A DNA stretch of 64,000 nucleotides from Paracoccus liaowanqingii (lineage in GTDB: Bacteria > Pseudomonadota > Alphaproteobacteria > Rhodobacterales > Rhodobacteraceae), in assembly GCF_004683865.2 (NCBI RefSeq), contig NZ_CP038439.1:3102001-3166000 (forward strand). The letters are read 5' to 3'. The notes under the pieces were generated by a model, which was not told the origin of the DNA, searched no databases, and saw only the letters and a program-made list of their open reading frames with translations. Both the position numbers and the translations under genes were made by a program. Positions 9,201-17,165 of this stretch are shown here, one piece after another (positions within the stretch are counted from its first letter, which is position 1; each line of letters begins with the position of its first letter).

Positions 9201-9824
9201 GTGATCCGCAGCCACCACGATCAGGGCCTGTCCCTGCTGACGATCGACCGTCCCGACAAGGCCAATTCCCTGACCGCCGCCCTGCTGCGCGACTTGCATG
9301 CGGGCGTCGAGGAGGCCCGGCGCCGCGAGGCCCGTGCGCTGGTCCTGACCGGGACCGGGCGGGTCTTTTCCGCAGGCGCCGACCTGACCGAGGCGCAGAC
9401 CGGCACCCTGGCCACCGCCCCCGAATGGGAGGCGCTGTCGGGCGCGCTGGCCAGCCTGCCCTGCCTGACCATCGCGGCGCTGAACGGCACGCTGGCGGGC
9501 GGCGCCTTCGGCATGGCGCTGGCCTGCGACATCCGGCTGGCGGTGCCCGGCGCGCGGTTCTTCTATCCGGTGATGCGCTTGGGCTTTCTGCCCCAGCCAA
9601 GCGATCCGGCCCGGCTGGTGCGGCTGGTCGGGTCCTCGCGCGCCCGGATGATCCTGATGGGCGGCGCGCGGATCGACGCGGCCGAGGCGCTGGCCTGGGG
9701 GCTGGTCGACCGCATCCTGCCCGAGGCCGACCTGCATGCGGCCGCCCTGGCGCTGGCCGCCGACGCGCTGGCCGCCACGCCCGCGCATGTCGCGGCGATC
9801 AAGGCGATGCACGGCCCGATCTGA
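9201..9824 (+). CDS. Enoyl-CoA hydratase/isomerase family protein (short crotonase)
   Basis: 207 residues from a GTG start preceded by a purine-rich GGGAAAGGG stretch. The crotonase fold is recognisable: oxyanion-hole segment FSAGADL (residues 51-57) and a second segment NGTLAGGAFGMALACDIRLA split around residues 95-115. The family average is about 260 residues; this protein stops just after the conserved helix with HVAAIKAMH, so the C-terminal trimerisation helices are absent. No continuation is seen in frame after the stop. Substrate cannot be assigned. It may be a compact lineage-specific form. Confidence 0.75.
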   Translation: MIRSHHDQGLSLLTIDRPDKANSLTAALLRDLHAGVEEARRREARALVLTGTGRVFSAGADLTEAQTGTLATAPEWEALSGALASLPCLTIAALNGTLAGGAFGMALACDIRLAVPGARFFYPVMRLGFLPQPSDPARLVRLVGSSRARMILMGGARIDAAEALAWGLVDRILPEADLHAAALALAADALAATPAHVAAIKAMHGPI

Positions 9825-9998
9825 GGGCTTCGGCCCCGCAGGCTCCGGGAACGAAGTTCCGGCCCCGCCGTTACCCGGCATCACCGCGTCCCTTCGGGCT
9901 GCGCGGGACGCCGACGCCGTCCTTATTTGCGCGCGCCCGGCTTGCGAACCGCCCGTCCCGCCCGCACCTGAAGGGCCAGAAGTTACAGGAGAATTCCG

Positions 9999-10754
9999 AT
10001 GCGCAAGCTTGTCGTCGCCGCAGCCCTTGCCCTGACCACCGCCCTTCCCGCCACCGCCGACACGATCCGCGTGGGCATGTCGGGGGGCTATTTCCCCTTC
10101 ACCTTCACCCGCGCCGATCAGTTGCAGGGCTTTGAGGTGGATTTCTTGAATGCCGTCGCCGAGGAGACCGGGGACGAGGTCGAGTTCGTGACCATGTCCT
10201 TTTCCGGGCTGATCGGGTCGCTGGAATCGGGGCGCATCGACACGATCGCCAACCAGATCACCATCACCCCCGACCGCGAGGCCGCCTTCGCCTTCACCCA
10301 GCCCTATGTCTATGACGGCGCGCAGGTCGTGACCCGCGCGGGCAACGAGGGCGAGGTGACCGGCCCCGACAGCCTGTCGGGCCGGACGGTGGCCGTGAAC
10401 CTGGGGTCTAACTTCGAACAGCTGCTGCGCGAGCTGCCCAATGCGGACGAGATCGAGATCCGCACCTATGAAAGCAACATTGAGCAGGACACCGCGCTTG
10501 GCCGCGTCGATGCCTTCGTCATGGACCGCGTGTCCTCGGCCCAGGTGATCGCGCAAAGCCCGCTGCCCCTGGCCCTGGCGGGTGCCCCCTTCGCCGAGAT
10601 CCAGAACGCCCTGCCGTTCCGCAACGATGCCGAGGGACAGGCCCTGCGCGACCGCGTGGACGCCGCCATCACCACGCTGAAGGAGGACGGCACCCTGGCC
10701 GAGATCTCGCAGCGCTGGCTGGATGCCGACGTGACCCAGCCCGCGTCCGAGTAA
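9999..10754 (+). CDS. Amino-acid ABC transporter, periplasmic substrate-binding protein
   Basis: 251 residues with a Sec signal peptide (LALTTALPATA, cleavage near residue 20) followed by the SBP_bac_3 fold start TIRVGMSGGYFPFTF. It continues with the expected GFEVDFLNAVAEE helix and the hinge-region motifs. The ATG has a good ribosome site (AGGAG, 9 bases upstream). It heads a three-gene polar amino-acid uptake operon with permease and ATPase directly downstream (gaps of one base and a 4-base overlap). The exact amino acid is not predictable; cystine-type transporters look similar. Confidence 0.9.
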   Translation: MRKLVVAAALALTTALPATADTIRVGMSGGYFPFTFTRADQLQGFEVDFLNAVAEETGDEVEFVTMSFSGLIGSLESGRIDTIANQITITPDREAAFAFTQPYVYDGAQVVTRAGNEGEVTGPDSLSGRTVAVNLGSNFEQLLRELPNADEIEIRTYESNIEQDTALGRVDAFVMDRVSSAQVIAQSPLPLALAGAPFAEIQNALPFRNDAEGQALRDRVDAAITTLKEDGTLAEISQRWLDADVTQPASE

Positions 10755-10755
10755 G

Positions 10756-11430
10756 ATGCGGCCTCTGGACACCGCCTACATGTGGGACCTGGTCCCGGTC
10801 ATCGCGGGCTATGTGCCGCTGACGATGTTCATGGCGATCGTGGCCATGGTGGGCGCGCTGACCCTGGGGGCCGCGCTGGCCATCGTCCGGGTCCTGCGCA
10901 TTCCGGTGCTGGACCGCTTCGTGGCGGTGTTCATCAGCTTCTTCCGCGCCACCCCGCTGCTGGTGCAGCTGTTCCTGTTCTATTTCGGCCTGCCGCAGGT
11001 GATGCCCGCGCTGACCGGGATCGACGGCGTGACGGCGGCGATCATCGGGCTGACGCTGCATTTCTCGGCCTACATGGCGGAAAGCATCCGGGGCGCGATC
11101 CTGGGCGTGGACCGCAGCCAGTGGGAGGCCGCGCAATCCGTGGGCATGACCCGGGGCCAGGTGCTGCGCCGCATCATCCTGCCGCAGGGCGCGCGCACGG
11201 CGGCACCGACGCTGATGAACTATTTCATCGACATGATCAAAGGCACCTCGCTGGCCTTCACCTTGGGGGTGACCGAGATGATGGGCGCCGCCCAGAAGGA
11301 GGCCGCCGGCAGCTTTCTTTATCTGGAGGCGTTCCTCGTGGTGGCGCTCTTCTACTGGGTCATCGTCGAGACGCTGTCGATCGGGCAGCGGCGGCTTGAG
11401 ATCAGTCTGGGAAAGGCGGTGGCACGATGA
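10756..11430 (+). CDS. Amino-acid ABC transporter permease
   Basis: 224 residues with five predicted membrane segments, typical of the HisMQ/GlnP permease family. The ABC-coupling EAA loop is clear near residues 125-150 (QWEAAQSVGMTRGQVLRRII-like, then LPQG). A TPLLVQLFLFYFGLP motif near residues 63-77 is characteristic of polar amino-acid permeases. It begins one base after the binding-protein stop and its stop overlaps the ATPase start by 4 bases, so the three genes are co-translated. Only one permease gene is present, so the channel is probably a homodimer. Confidence 0.92.
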   Translation: MRPLDTAYMWDLVPVIAGYVPLTMFMAIVAMVGALTLGAALAIVRVLRIPVLDRFVAVFISFFRATPLLVQLFLFYFGLPQVMPALTGIDGVTAAIIGLTLHFSAYMAESIRGAILGVDRSQWEAAQSVGMTRGQVLRRIILPQGARTAAPTLMNYFIDMIKGTSLAFTLGVTEMMGAAQKEAAGSFLYLEAFLVVALFYWVIVETLSIGQRRLEISLGKAVAR

Positions 11431-12167
11431 GCTGCGAGATCGAGATCACCGGCCTGGTCAAGCGCTTCGGCACCAATACGGTGCTGGACGGTATCGACCT
11501 GTGCCTGCAGCCCGGCGAACGGGTGGCGATCATCGGCCCCTCGGGGACCGGCAAGTCGACGCTGCTGCGCTGCCTGAACTATTTGGACCGCCCCGAGGAA
11601 GGGGTGATCCGCGTGGGCGACCTGACCGTCGATGCGGCGCGGGCCAGGAATGCCGATGTGCTGGCCCTGCGGCGCCGGACGGGCTTCGTCTTCCAGAACT
11701 ATGCGCTGTTCGCCAACAAGACGGCGCGGGCCAATATCACCGAAGGACTGACGACCGTGCGCGGCTGGCCCAGGGACAAGGCGCAGGCGCGGGCCGACGA
11801 CATCCTTGCGCAGATCGGGCTGGCCGATCGGGGCGACAGCTATCCCGCCGCCCTGTCCGGCGGTCAGCAGCAGCGGGTGGGAATCGGGCGCGCCATGGCG
11901 CTGGACGCCGACCTGCTGCTGTTCGACGAGCCGACCAGCGCGCTGGACCCGGAATGGGTGGGCGAGGTGCTGGACCTGATCCGGCGCATCGCGGACGGAC
12001 GCCAGACCATGATGATCGTCACGCACGAGATGCAGTTCGCCCGCGAGATCGCGGACCGCGTGGTGTTCATGGAGGGAGGGCGGATCGTCGAGCAGGGGCC
12101 GCCCGAACAGCTGTTCGGGCGCGCGCAGGACGACCGGACGCGGGCCTTCCTGCGCCGGGTCGGCTGA
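11427..12167 (+). CDS. Amino-acid ABC transporter ATP-binding protein
   Basis: 246 residues, the usual length for the GlnQ/HisP type. Walker A is GPSGTGKST (about residues 36-44), the ABC signature is LSGGQQQRVGI (about 143-153), Walker B is LLLFDEPTSALD (about 165-176), with the switch His in IVTHEM. It overlaps the permease stop by 4 bases and ends the operon; the next gene is convergent and abuts it directly. Confidence 0.93.
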   Translation: MSCEIEITGLVKRFGTNTVLDGIDLCLQPGERVAIIGPSGTGKSTLLRCLNYLDRPEEGVIRVGDLTVDAARARNADVLALRRRTGFVFQNYALFANKTARANITEGLTTVRGWPRDKAQARADDILAQIGLADRGDSYPAALSGGQQQRVGIGRAMALDADLLLFDEPTSALDPEWVGEVLDLIRRIADGRQTMMIVTHEMQFAREIADRVVFMEGGRIVEQGPPEQLFGRAQDDRTRAFLRRVG

Positions 12168-12593
12168 TCAGAGACCGGCGACGGTGTAATAGGCCTCGGT
12201 CTGGCGGTCGGCGGTAAAGCCGATTCCGCTGGCGATGATGCAGCTAGTATTGTCGGTGCGGGGCGCGACAAGAGTCCAGGTGCCCAGCTGGTCCGATCCC
12301 CACAGCTCAGTGCCGCTGGCATCCGACTGGTCGACCGGGACCTCATTGAAATCGGTGGTCAGGGTCGCGGCGATCTCCTGATCGGCAGCGCAATAGGGCT
12401 GATCGTCGATGGCCATGTCGGACAGCGGCAGGTCCTGGACATCCTCCAGCAGGGCCGCGGGTGCGATCCCCTGCATGGCGCTCCAGACCTGAACGGGCTG
12501 GTCGGAACGGCTGGCGGCCAAGGCGGGCATGGCGCCAAGCAGCACGACGCTGCCGGCGAGGCCAAGGCGGACGATGCGATCTGCGCGGGTCAT
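12168..12593 (-). CDS. Small secreted protein of unknown function
   Basis: 141 residues with a clear signal peptide (basic MTRADRIVR, hydrophobic core, AMPALA cleavage near residue 26). The mature part of about 115 residues is acidic and has two cysteines (in QPYCAAD and NTSCIIA), which could form a disulfide in the periplasm. I do not recognise a family. It abuts the end of the convergent amino-acid ABC operon with no spacer. Codon use and base composition match the neighbours, so it is probably a real resident gene. Confidence 0.6.
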   Translation of the reverse strand: MTRADRIVRLGLAGSVVLLGAMPALAASRSDQPVQVWSAMQGIAPAALLEDVQDLPLSDMAIDDQPYCAADQEIAATLTTDFNEVPVDQSDASGTELWGSDQLGTWTLVAPRTDNTSCIIASGIGFTADRQTEAYYTVAGL

Positions 12594-12687
12594 GGTGACA
12601 GCCTTTTCTTGCGTATTATGCAGGAAAACGCAGGGTCCGCCGTGCAGGTTCCCGGTCGGCGCCGCCCTTGTGGCAAGCGCCGCAACG

Positions 12688-14100
12688 TCACGCCCATCGG
12701 CGCGACAGGATCATCCGCGCCTCCAGCCCCTCGGGGGCCTGGTCGAACTCCAACCGCCCGCCGTGCTGGGCGGCGATGGTCGACACGATCGCCAGACCCA
12801 AGCCCACCCCCGGCAGGGCCCCCGAATTTTCGCCGCGCTGGAAGGCGCCGGTCAGCCGCGCCAGATCCTCGCCGTTGAGGACCGAGCCGCGGTCGGTGAC
12901 GGTCATCCACAGCTCGTCGGCATCCCCGCCGACCATCACCACCGCCTCGCGCCCGTATTTCAGGGCGTTGTCGATCAGGTTCGACAGGGCACGGCGCAGG
13001 GCGGTGGGCTGGCCGCGCATCAGCATGGCATGCCCGTCGGGCGCGGCCCGGCTGGTCGTGCGCGAGAACAGCGTGCCCGCGCGGGCGGGGCGCGAGGGTG
13101 CCGCGCGCAGGGTGACGGGCAGGGCCACGTCCTGGTAATCGGCCACCACCGCCTCGGCCAGCGAGGTCAGGGACAGGTCGCGGAAGGGCTCGGCCCCGAT
13201 CTCGGCCCGGGTATAGGTCAGCACGCCGTCGATCATCGCGGTCATCTCGTCTATGTCGCGTTCCAGCCGGGCGCGCAGGTCGGCATCCCCGATCATCGCG
13301 GAACGCAGGCGCAGCCGGGTGGCGGGGGTGCCCAGATCATGGCTGACGCCGGACAGGACCAGCGCGCGGTTCTCCAGCGCGGCGCGGTCCTGCGCGACAT
13401 AGGCGTTCACCGCCTGCGCGGTCTGGCGCAACTCCTCGACCCCGCCCTCGGGCAGGGCGGCGGTGCGGGCTCGGTGATCGCCCAGGGCGCGGGCGAAGGC
13501 CGCGAAGGCGCCCGAGACCTCGGCCACCCAGCCCAGCAGCACGGCCAGCGCCGCCACGGCCGCCGCCCCGGCCCACAGGCGGCGGTCGGGCGGGGCCGCG
13601 TCGCAGCCCCAGATCGCCGCGCCCTCGACCCGCAGCCACGGCCCGGAATCCTGCTGCACGAACAGGTGCGGATCGCTGCAGAACCGCGCCAGCGTCCGCG
13701 CGACCGAGGCCAGCCCCGCCGCCTGGCTGCCGCCGCCCAGGCTTTGCACCTCGGCCACGGGATAGAGGATGTCGGGCGACTGGATGCGCAGCGACAGCCG
13801 CGCGCCGCGCGCCAGATCGGGGCGTCCGCCGCCGGTCAGGGTGATGACCGTCTGCCGCCAGCCCGGCGGCAGCGCGGGCGCGTCGCGCAGCTGCACCAGC
13901 CGGATCCCCTCGGGCAGGCCGCTGCTGTTGTCCAGGCTGTCGGCCAAGGCCAGCCCCGCCACATAGGCGCGGTCCAGATGCCCACGCCACGCCGCGTCGC
14001 TGGCCATCCACAGCCAGACCGCGAGCCCCCCCGCCGCCATCGCCAGCCCCACCCACAGGCTGGCCAAGACGCGCAGGCTGAAGCGGTCACTGAGGCTCAC
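12688..14100 (-). CDS. Sensor histidine kinase, GtrS-like (sugar-responsive)
   Basis: 470 residues. Two membrane segments (about 10-32 and 175-195) flank a periplasmic domain of about 140 residues; a HAMP-like linker follows. The H-box LSGVSHDLGTPATRLRLR has the phospho-His at 254, and the N-box is NLIDNALKYG. The G1 box reads TDRGSVLNGED instead of the usual DxGPGI, while G2 (GVGLGLAIV) is intact. The GTG start overlaps the regulator stop by 14 bases. In Pseudomonas, GtrS/GltR sits next to the gts glucose transporter and glk; the same partners are divergent here, so a sugar-sensing role is inferred. Confidence 0.82.
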   Translation of the reverse strand: MSLSDRFSLRVLASLWVGLAMAAGGLAVWLWMASDAAWRGHLDRAYVAGLALADSLDNSSGLPEGIRLVQLRDAPALPPGWRQTVITLTGGGRPDLARGARLSLRIQSPDILYPVAEVQSLGGGSQAAGLASVARTLARFCSDPHLFVQQDSGPWLRVEGAAIWGCDAAPPDRRLWAGAAAVAALAVLLGWVAEVSGAFAAFARALGDHRARTAALPEGGVEELRQTAQAVNAYVAQDRAALENRALVLSGVSHDLGTPATRLRLRSAMIGDADLRARLERDIDEMTAMIDGVLTYTRAEIGAEPFRDLSLTSLAEAVVADYQDVALPVTLRAAPSRPARAGTLFSRTTSRAAPDGHAMLMRGQPTALRRALSNLIDNALKYGREAVVMVGGDADELWMTVTDRGSVLNGEDLARLTGAFQRGENSGALPGVGLGLAIVSTIAAQHGGRLEFDQAPEGLEARMILSRRWA

Positions 14101-14803
14101 GCGTGACCTCGGTCGTCAGGACATAGCCGGTTCCGCGCTCGGTCCGGATCAGCCCGGCCTCGGTCTTGTGGCGCAACCGGCCCACCAGCATGTCGATGGC
14201 GCGGCCCCCCGACGCCTTGTCGGCGGCCTCGTCGTCGTCCAGCGCGGCGGCGATCTCCTCGCGCGTCAGGGGAATCAGGGGGTTGGCCAGAAACACCCGC
14301 AGCAGGGCGGTCTCGCGCGAGGACAGCGACACCTGCCAGCCGCCGGGCGCCGTCACCTCGTCGCGCCGCGCGTCATAGCGCCAGCCGCCGAAGGTCAGCA
14401 GGCTGTCGCGGCGCCGATGCGACAGGCTGGGCGCGCGGCCCGCCCGGCGCAGCACGGCGCGGATGCGCGCCAGCAGCAGCTCGGGGTTGAAGGGCTTGGC
14501 GATGTAGTCGTCGGCGCCAACCTCGTAGCCCGCCATGCGCTGGTGATCGGCCGACAGGGCACTGACCATGATGATCGGCACGTCCTGCGCCTCGCGGATC
14601 TCGGCGCAGATGGCGACGCCGTTGTCGTCGCCCAGGGACACGTCCATCAGGATCAGATCGACCCGCGCGCCCGCCAGCGCCGCCAGCGCGCCCACCCGGT
14701 CGGCGGCGCGGGCCACGTGAAAGCCCTGACGCTGCAGATAGGCGGCCAGCATGGCGGCCATGTCGGCGTCGTCCTCGACCAGCAGCAGGCGGTGCAGGCT
14801 CAT
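14087..14803 (-). CDS. OmpR-family response regulator, GltR-like
   Basis: 238 residues from ATG 14803, which has a strong GGAGG ribosome site 8 bases upstream. An N-terminal receiver domain (acidic pocket EDD at 10-12, phospho-Asp54 in LMDVSLGDD, Lys in YIAKPF) is followed by a winged-helix DNA-binding domain ending in RTERGTGYVLTTEV. It is co-transcribed with the kinase gene. Its promoter region is shared with the sugar ABC operon and contains a paired GTAAC repeat (14844-14868) likely to be its own binding site. Control of sugar uptake is inferred from context. Confidence 0.87.
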   Translation of the reverse strand: MSLHRLLLVEDDADMAAMLAAYLQRQGFHVARAADRVGALAALAGARVDLILMDVSLGDDNGVAICAEIREAQDVPIIMVSALSADHQRMAGYEVGADDYIAKPFNPELLLARIRAVLRRAGRAPSLSHRRRDSLLTFGGWRYDARRDEVTAPGGWQVSLSSRETALLRVFLANPLIPLTREEIAAALDDDEAADKASGGRAIDMLVGRLRHKTEAGLIRTERGTGYVLTTEVTREPQ

Positions 14804-14843
14804 CCCGGGTCCTCCCTCGGGGCGTTCTACACCGGTCGGGGGG

Positions 14844-14868
14844 CTTGCGTAACAGAGTGTAACGCAAG
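14844..14868. promoter_or_regulatory. Candidate operator of the GltR-like regulator
   Basis: A 25-base near-palindrome: CTTGCGTAACA on the left and the complement of CTTGCGTTACA on the right, with GAG in the centre. It also holds two direct GTAAC copies starting exactly 10 bases apart (14849 and 14859), the one-turn spacing favoured by OmpR-type regulators. It lies 41 bases upstream of the regulator start and about 118 bases upstream of the sugar-binding-protein start. Binding is inferred, not shown. Confidence 0.5.
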
Positions 14869-14985
14869 GTCGTGAAATCTGCCGGGCGCATGGCTGTGCT
14901 GCGTTGCGGACATGGTTGCCGGTTTGGCATGATGGCGCCACACGCGGATCACCGATGTCCGCGCGGCAGAGATCTGGGAGGATCC

Positions 14986-16227
14986 ATGAACATGAAATCC
15001 GTGCTGGCGGCCTCGACCGCCGTGATGCTGGCCGGGCCCGCCCTGGCCGAACCCACCGCCGAAGTGCTGCACTGGTGGACCTCGGGCGGCGAGGCGAAAT
15101 CCGTCGCCGTCCTGCAGGAACAGTTCGCGGCCGAAGGCGGCACCTGGACCGACATGCCCGTCGCGGGCGGCGGCGGCGATGCGGCGATGACCGCGCTGCG
15201 CGCCCGCGTGCTGTCGGGCAACGCCCCCACCGCCGTGCAGCTGAAGGGCCCCGCCATCCAGGAATGGTACGAAGAGGTCGGTCTGGCCGACATCGGCCCC
15301 GTGGCCGAGGAGAATGGCTGGGACGACGTCCTGCCCGCGCAGATTGCCGAGCACATGAAATGCGAAGGCCAGTGGTGCGCCGCGCCCGTGAACGTCCACC
15401 GCGTGAACTGGATCTGGGGCAACAAGCAGATCCTGGACGAGCATGGCATCGAGATGCCGACCACCTGGGACGAGTTCAACGCCGCCGCCGAGAAGCTGCA
15501 GACCGCGGGCGTGACGCCCCTGGCCCATGGCGGCCAGAACTGGCAGGACGCGACCATCTTCGAGACCGTCGTGCTGGGCCTGGGCGGGCCGGAATTCTAT
15601 CAACAGGCGCTGGTCGATCTGGACCCCGAAGCGCTGACCTCGGACACGATGAAGTCGGTCTTCGACGAGATGCGGGTGATCCGCGGCTATGTCGACGACA
15701 ATTTCTCGGGCCGCGACTGGAACCTGGCCACCGCCATGGTCATGAACGGCGAGGCCGCCTTCCAGATCATGGGGGACTGGGCCAAGGGCGAGTTCCTGGC
15801 CGCCGGCAAGGAGCCGGGCGTCGATTTCGTCTGCGCACCGACCCCGGGCGAGGGGTTCCTCTACAACGTCGACAGCTTCGCCTTCTTCGAGCTCGAGGGC
15901 GAGGACAAGCAGCAGGGCCAGGCGCTGCTGGCCAACCTGATCATGGGGCCGGACTTCCAGCAGACCTTCAACCTGAACAAGGGCTCGATCCCCGCGCGCA
16001 CCGACGTGGCGCTGGACGGGTTCGACGACTGCGCCACCCAGTCCAATGCCGACATGACGGCGGATGCCGAGGCGGGCTCGCTGCTGCCCAGCTACGCCCA
16101 TGGCATGGCGCTCCGCGGCGCGCCGGCCGGTGCGATCACCGACGTGGTGACCGCGCATTTCAACAGCGACATGTCGTCGGACGACGCCGTGCAGCAACTG
16201 TCGGACGCCGTCGCCAACGCGATGTGA
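14986..16227 (+). CDS. Sugar ABC transporter substrate-binding protein (glucose/mannose type)
   Basis: 413 residues from ATG 14986 with a GGGAGGATCC ribosome region. A signal peptide (AVMLAGPALA, cleavage near residue 19) is followed by EVLHWWTSGGEAKSV, a hallmark of the GtsA-like sugar-binding proteins of the SBP_bac_1 family. Downstream are two permeases, a UgpC-type ATPase and glucokinase; a two-component system of the GltR/GtrS type is divergent. Together these favour glucose (or mannose) as substrate. A strong hairpin with a T-run follows the stop, which would give this gene more transcript than the permeases. Confidence 0.9.
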   Translation: MNMKSVLAASTAVMLAGPALAEPTAEVLHWWTSGGEAKSVAVLQEQFAAEGGTWTDMPVAGGGGDAAMTALRARVLSGNAPTAVQLKGPAIQEWYEEVGLADIGPVAEENGWDDVLPAQIAEHMKCEGQWCAAPVNVHRVNWIWGNKQILDEHGIEMPTTWDEFNAAAEKLQTAGVTPLAHGGQNWQDATIFETVVLGLGGPEFYQQALVDLDPEALTSDTMKSVFDEMRVIRGYVDDNFSGRDWNLATAMVMNGEAAFQIMGDWAKGEFLAAGKEPGVDFVCAPTPGEGFLYNVDSFAFFELEGEDKQQGQALLANLIMGPDFQQTFNLNKGSIPARTDVALDGFDDCATQSNADMTADAEAGSLLPSYAHGMALRGAPAGAITDVVTAHFNSDMSSDDAVQQLSDAVANAM

Positions 16228-16241
16228 TCTGCGTCTGACGA

Positions 16242-16276
16242 CCCCGCGCCCCGGTCCGGGCGCGGGGTTTTCCTTT
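16242..16276 (+). terminator. Intercistronic hairpin with T-run (attenuator)
   Basis: A perfect 10-bp stem, CCCCGCGCCC/GGGCGCGGGG, with a 6-base loop (CGGTCC) is followed by TTTTCCTTT. It stands between the sugar-binding-protein gene and the first permease. In ABC operons such partial terminators or RNA-stabilising stems commonly raise binding-protein levels above those of the membrane genes. Strongly supported by sequence; the extent of read-through is unknown. Confidence 0.85.
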
Positions 16277-16292
16277 GGGGGTATCCGGAAAC

Positions 16293-17165
16293 ATGGAATG
16301 GCTTGAACGCAACGTGCCCAAGGTCGTCTTGGCGCCGTCCTTCGTGGCGATCCTGGTCTTCGTCTACGGCTTCATCGCCTGGACGGCCTGGATCAGCTTC
16401 ACCCGCTCGCGGCTGATGCCGCGCTACGAGCTGGACGGGGTGACGCAATACGAACGCCTGTTCGCCGCGCCGCGATGGGACGTGGCGATGAACAACCTGT
16501 TCCTCTTCGGCGGGCTGTTCATCGTGATCTCGATGGTGATCGGGCTGATGCTGGCGATCTTCCTGGATCAGAAGATCCGGGCCGAGGGCGTGCTGCGCAC
16601 CATCTATCTGTATCCCATGGCCCTGTCGCTGATCGTCACCGGTACCGCGTGGAAATGGATCCTGAACCCCGGTCTGGGCATCCAGGAGGCCGTGCGGGGC
16701 TGGGGGTTCGAGAATTTCACCTTCGACTGGCTGATCCAGCCGGACATGGCGATCTATACCGTCGTTCTGGCCGCCGTCTGGCAGGCCTCGGGCTTTGTGA
16801 TGGCCCTGTTTCTGGCCGGTCTGCGGTCGGTCGACAGCGAGATCATCCGCGCCGCCCAGGTGGACGGCATCCCCACCCACCGCATCTATTCCGCGATCAT
16901 CATCCCGACGATGGCGCCGATCTTCCTGTCGGCCTTCATCGTGCTGGCGCATCTGGCCATCAAGGCCTTCGATCTGGTCATCGCGCTGACCGGCGGCGGG
17001 CCCGGCTATGCCACCGACCTGCCCGCGACCTACATGTATGCGATGGCCTTCTCGCGCGGCGATCTGGGGCAGGCGGCGTCCAGCGCCATGATCATGATGA
17101 TGGTCATCTTCGCCATCGTCGTCCCCTATCTTTACAGTGAATTGAGGCCGCGCCGTGACCAGTAA
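16293..17165 (+). CDS. Sugar ABC transporter permease 1 (MalF/UgpA type)
   Basis: 290 residues from ATG 16293 (a TTG six codons earlier is less likely). Six hydrophobic segments fit the family. The EAA coupling loop appears as EIIRAAQVDGIPTHRIYSAI near residues 190-210 and is followed by a typical IIIPTMAPIF. A signature LTGGGPGYATDLPATYMY near residues 233-250 is characteristic of this permease class. The stop overlaps the second permease by 11 bases. Confidence 0.92.
   Translation: MEWLERNVPKVVLAPSFVAILVFVYGFIAWTAWISFTRSRLMPRYELDGVTQYERLFAAPRWDVAMNNLFLFGGLFIVISMVIGLMLAIFLDQKIRAEGVLRTIYLYPMALSLIVTGTAWKWILNPGLGIQEAVRGWGFENFTFDWLIQPDMAIYTVVLAAVWQASGFVMALFLAGLRSVDSEIIRAAQVDGIPTHRIYSAIIIPTMAPIFLSAFIVLAHLAIKAFDLVIALTGGGPGYATDLPATYMYAMAFSRGDLGQAASSAMIMMMVIFAIVVPYLYSELRPRRDQ

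Noticed and set aside
9886..9911. Hairpin GCGTCCC/GGGACGC in the gap before the amino-acid ABC operon
   Set aside because: Stem is perfect but has a long loop and no T-run; not enough to call a terminator or a riboswitch.
12529..14106. A 525-codon plus-strand frame across the histidine kinase gene
   Set aside because: The antisense translation is Gly/Gln/His/Arg-rich; the minus strand has a complete kinase with H, N and G boxes.
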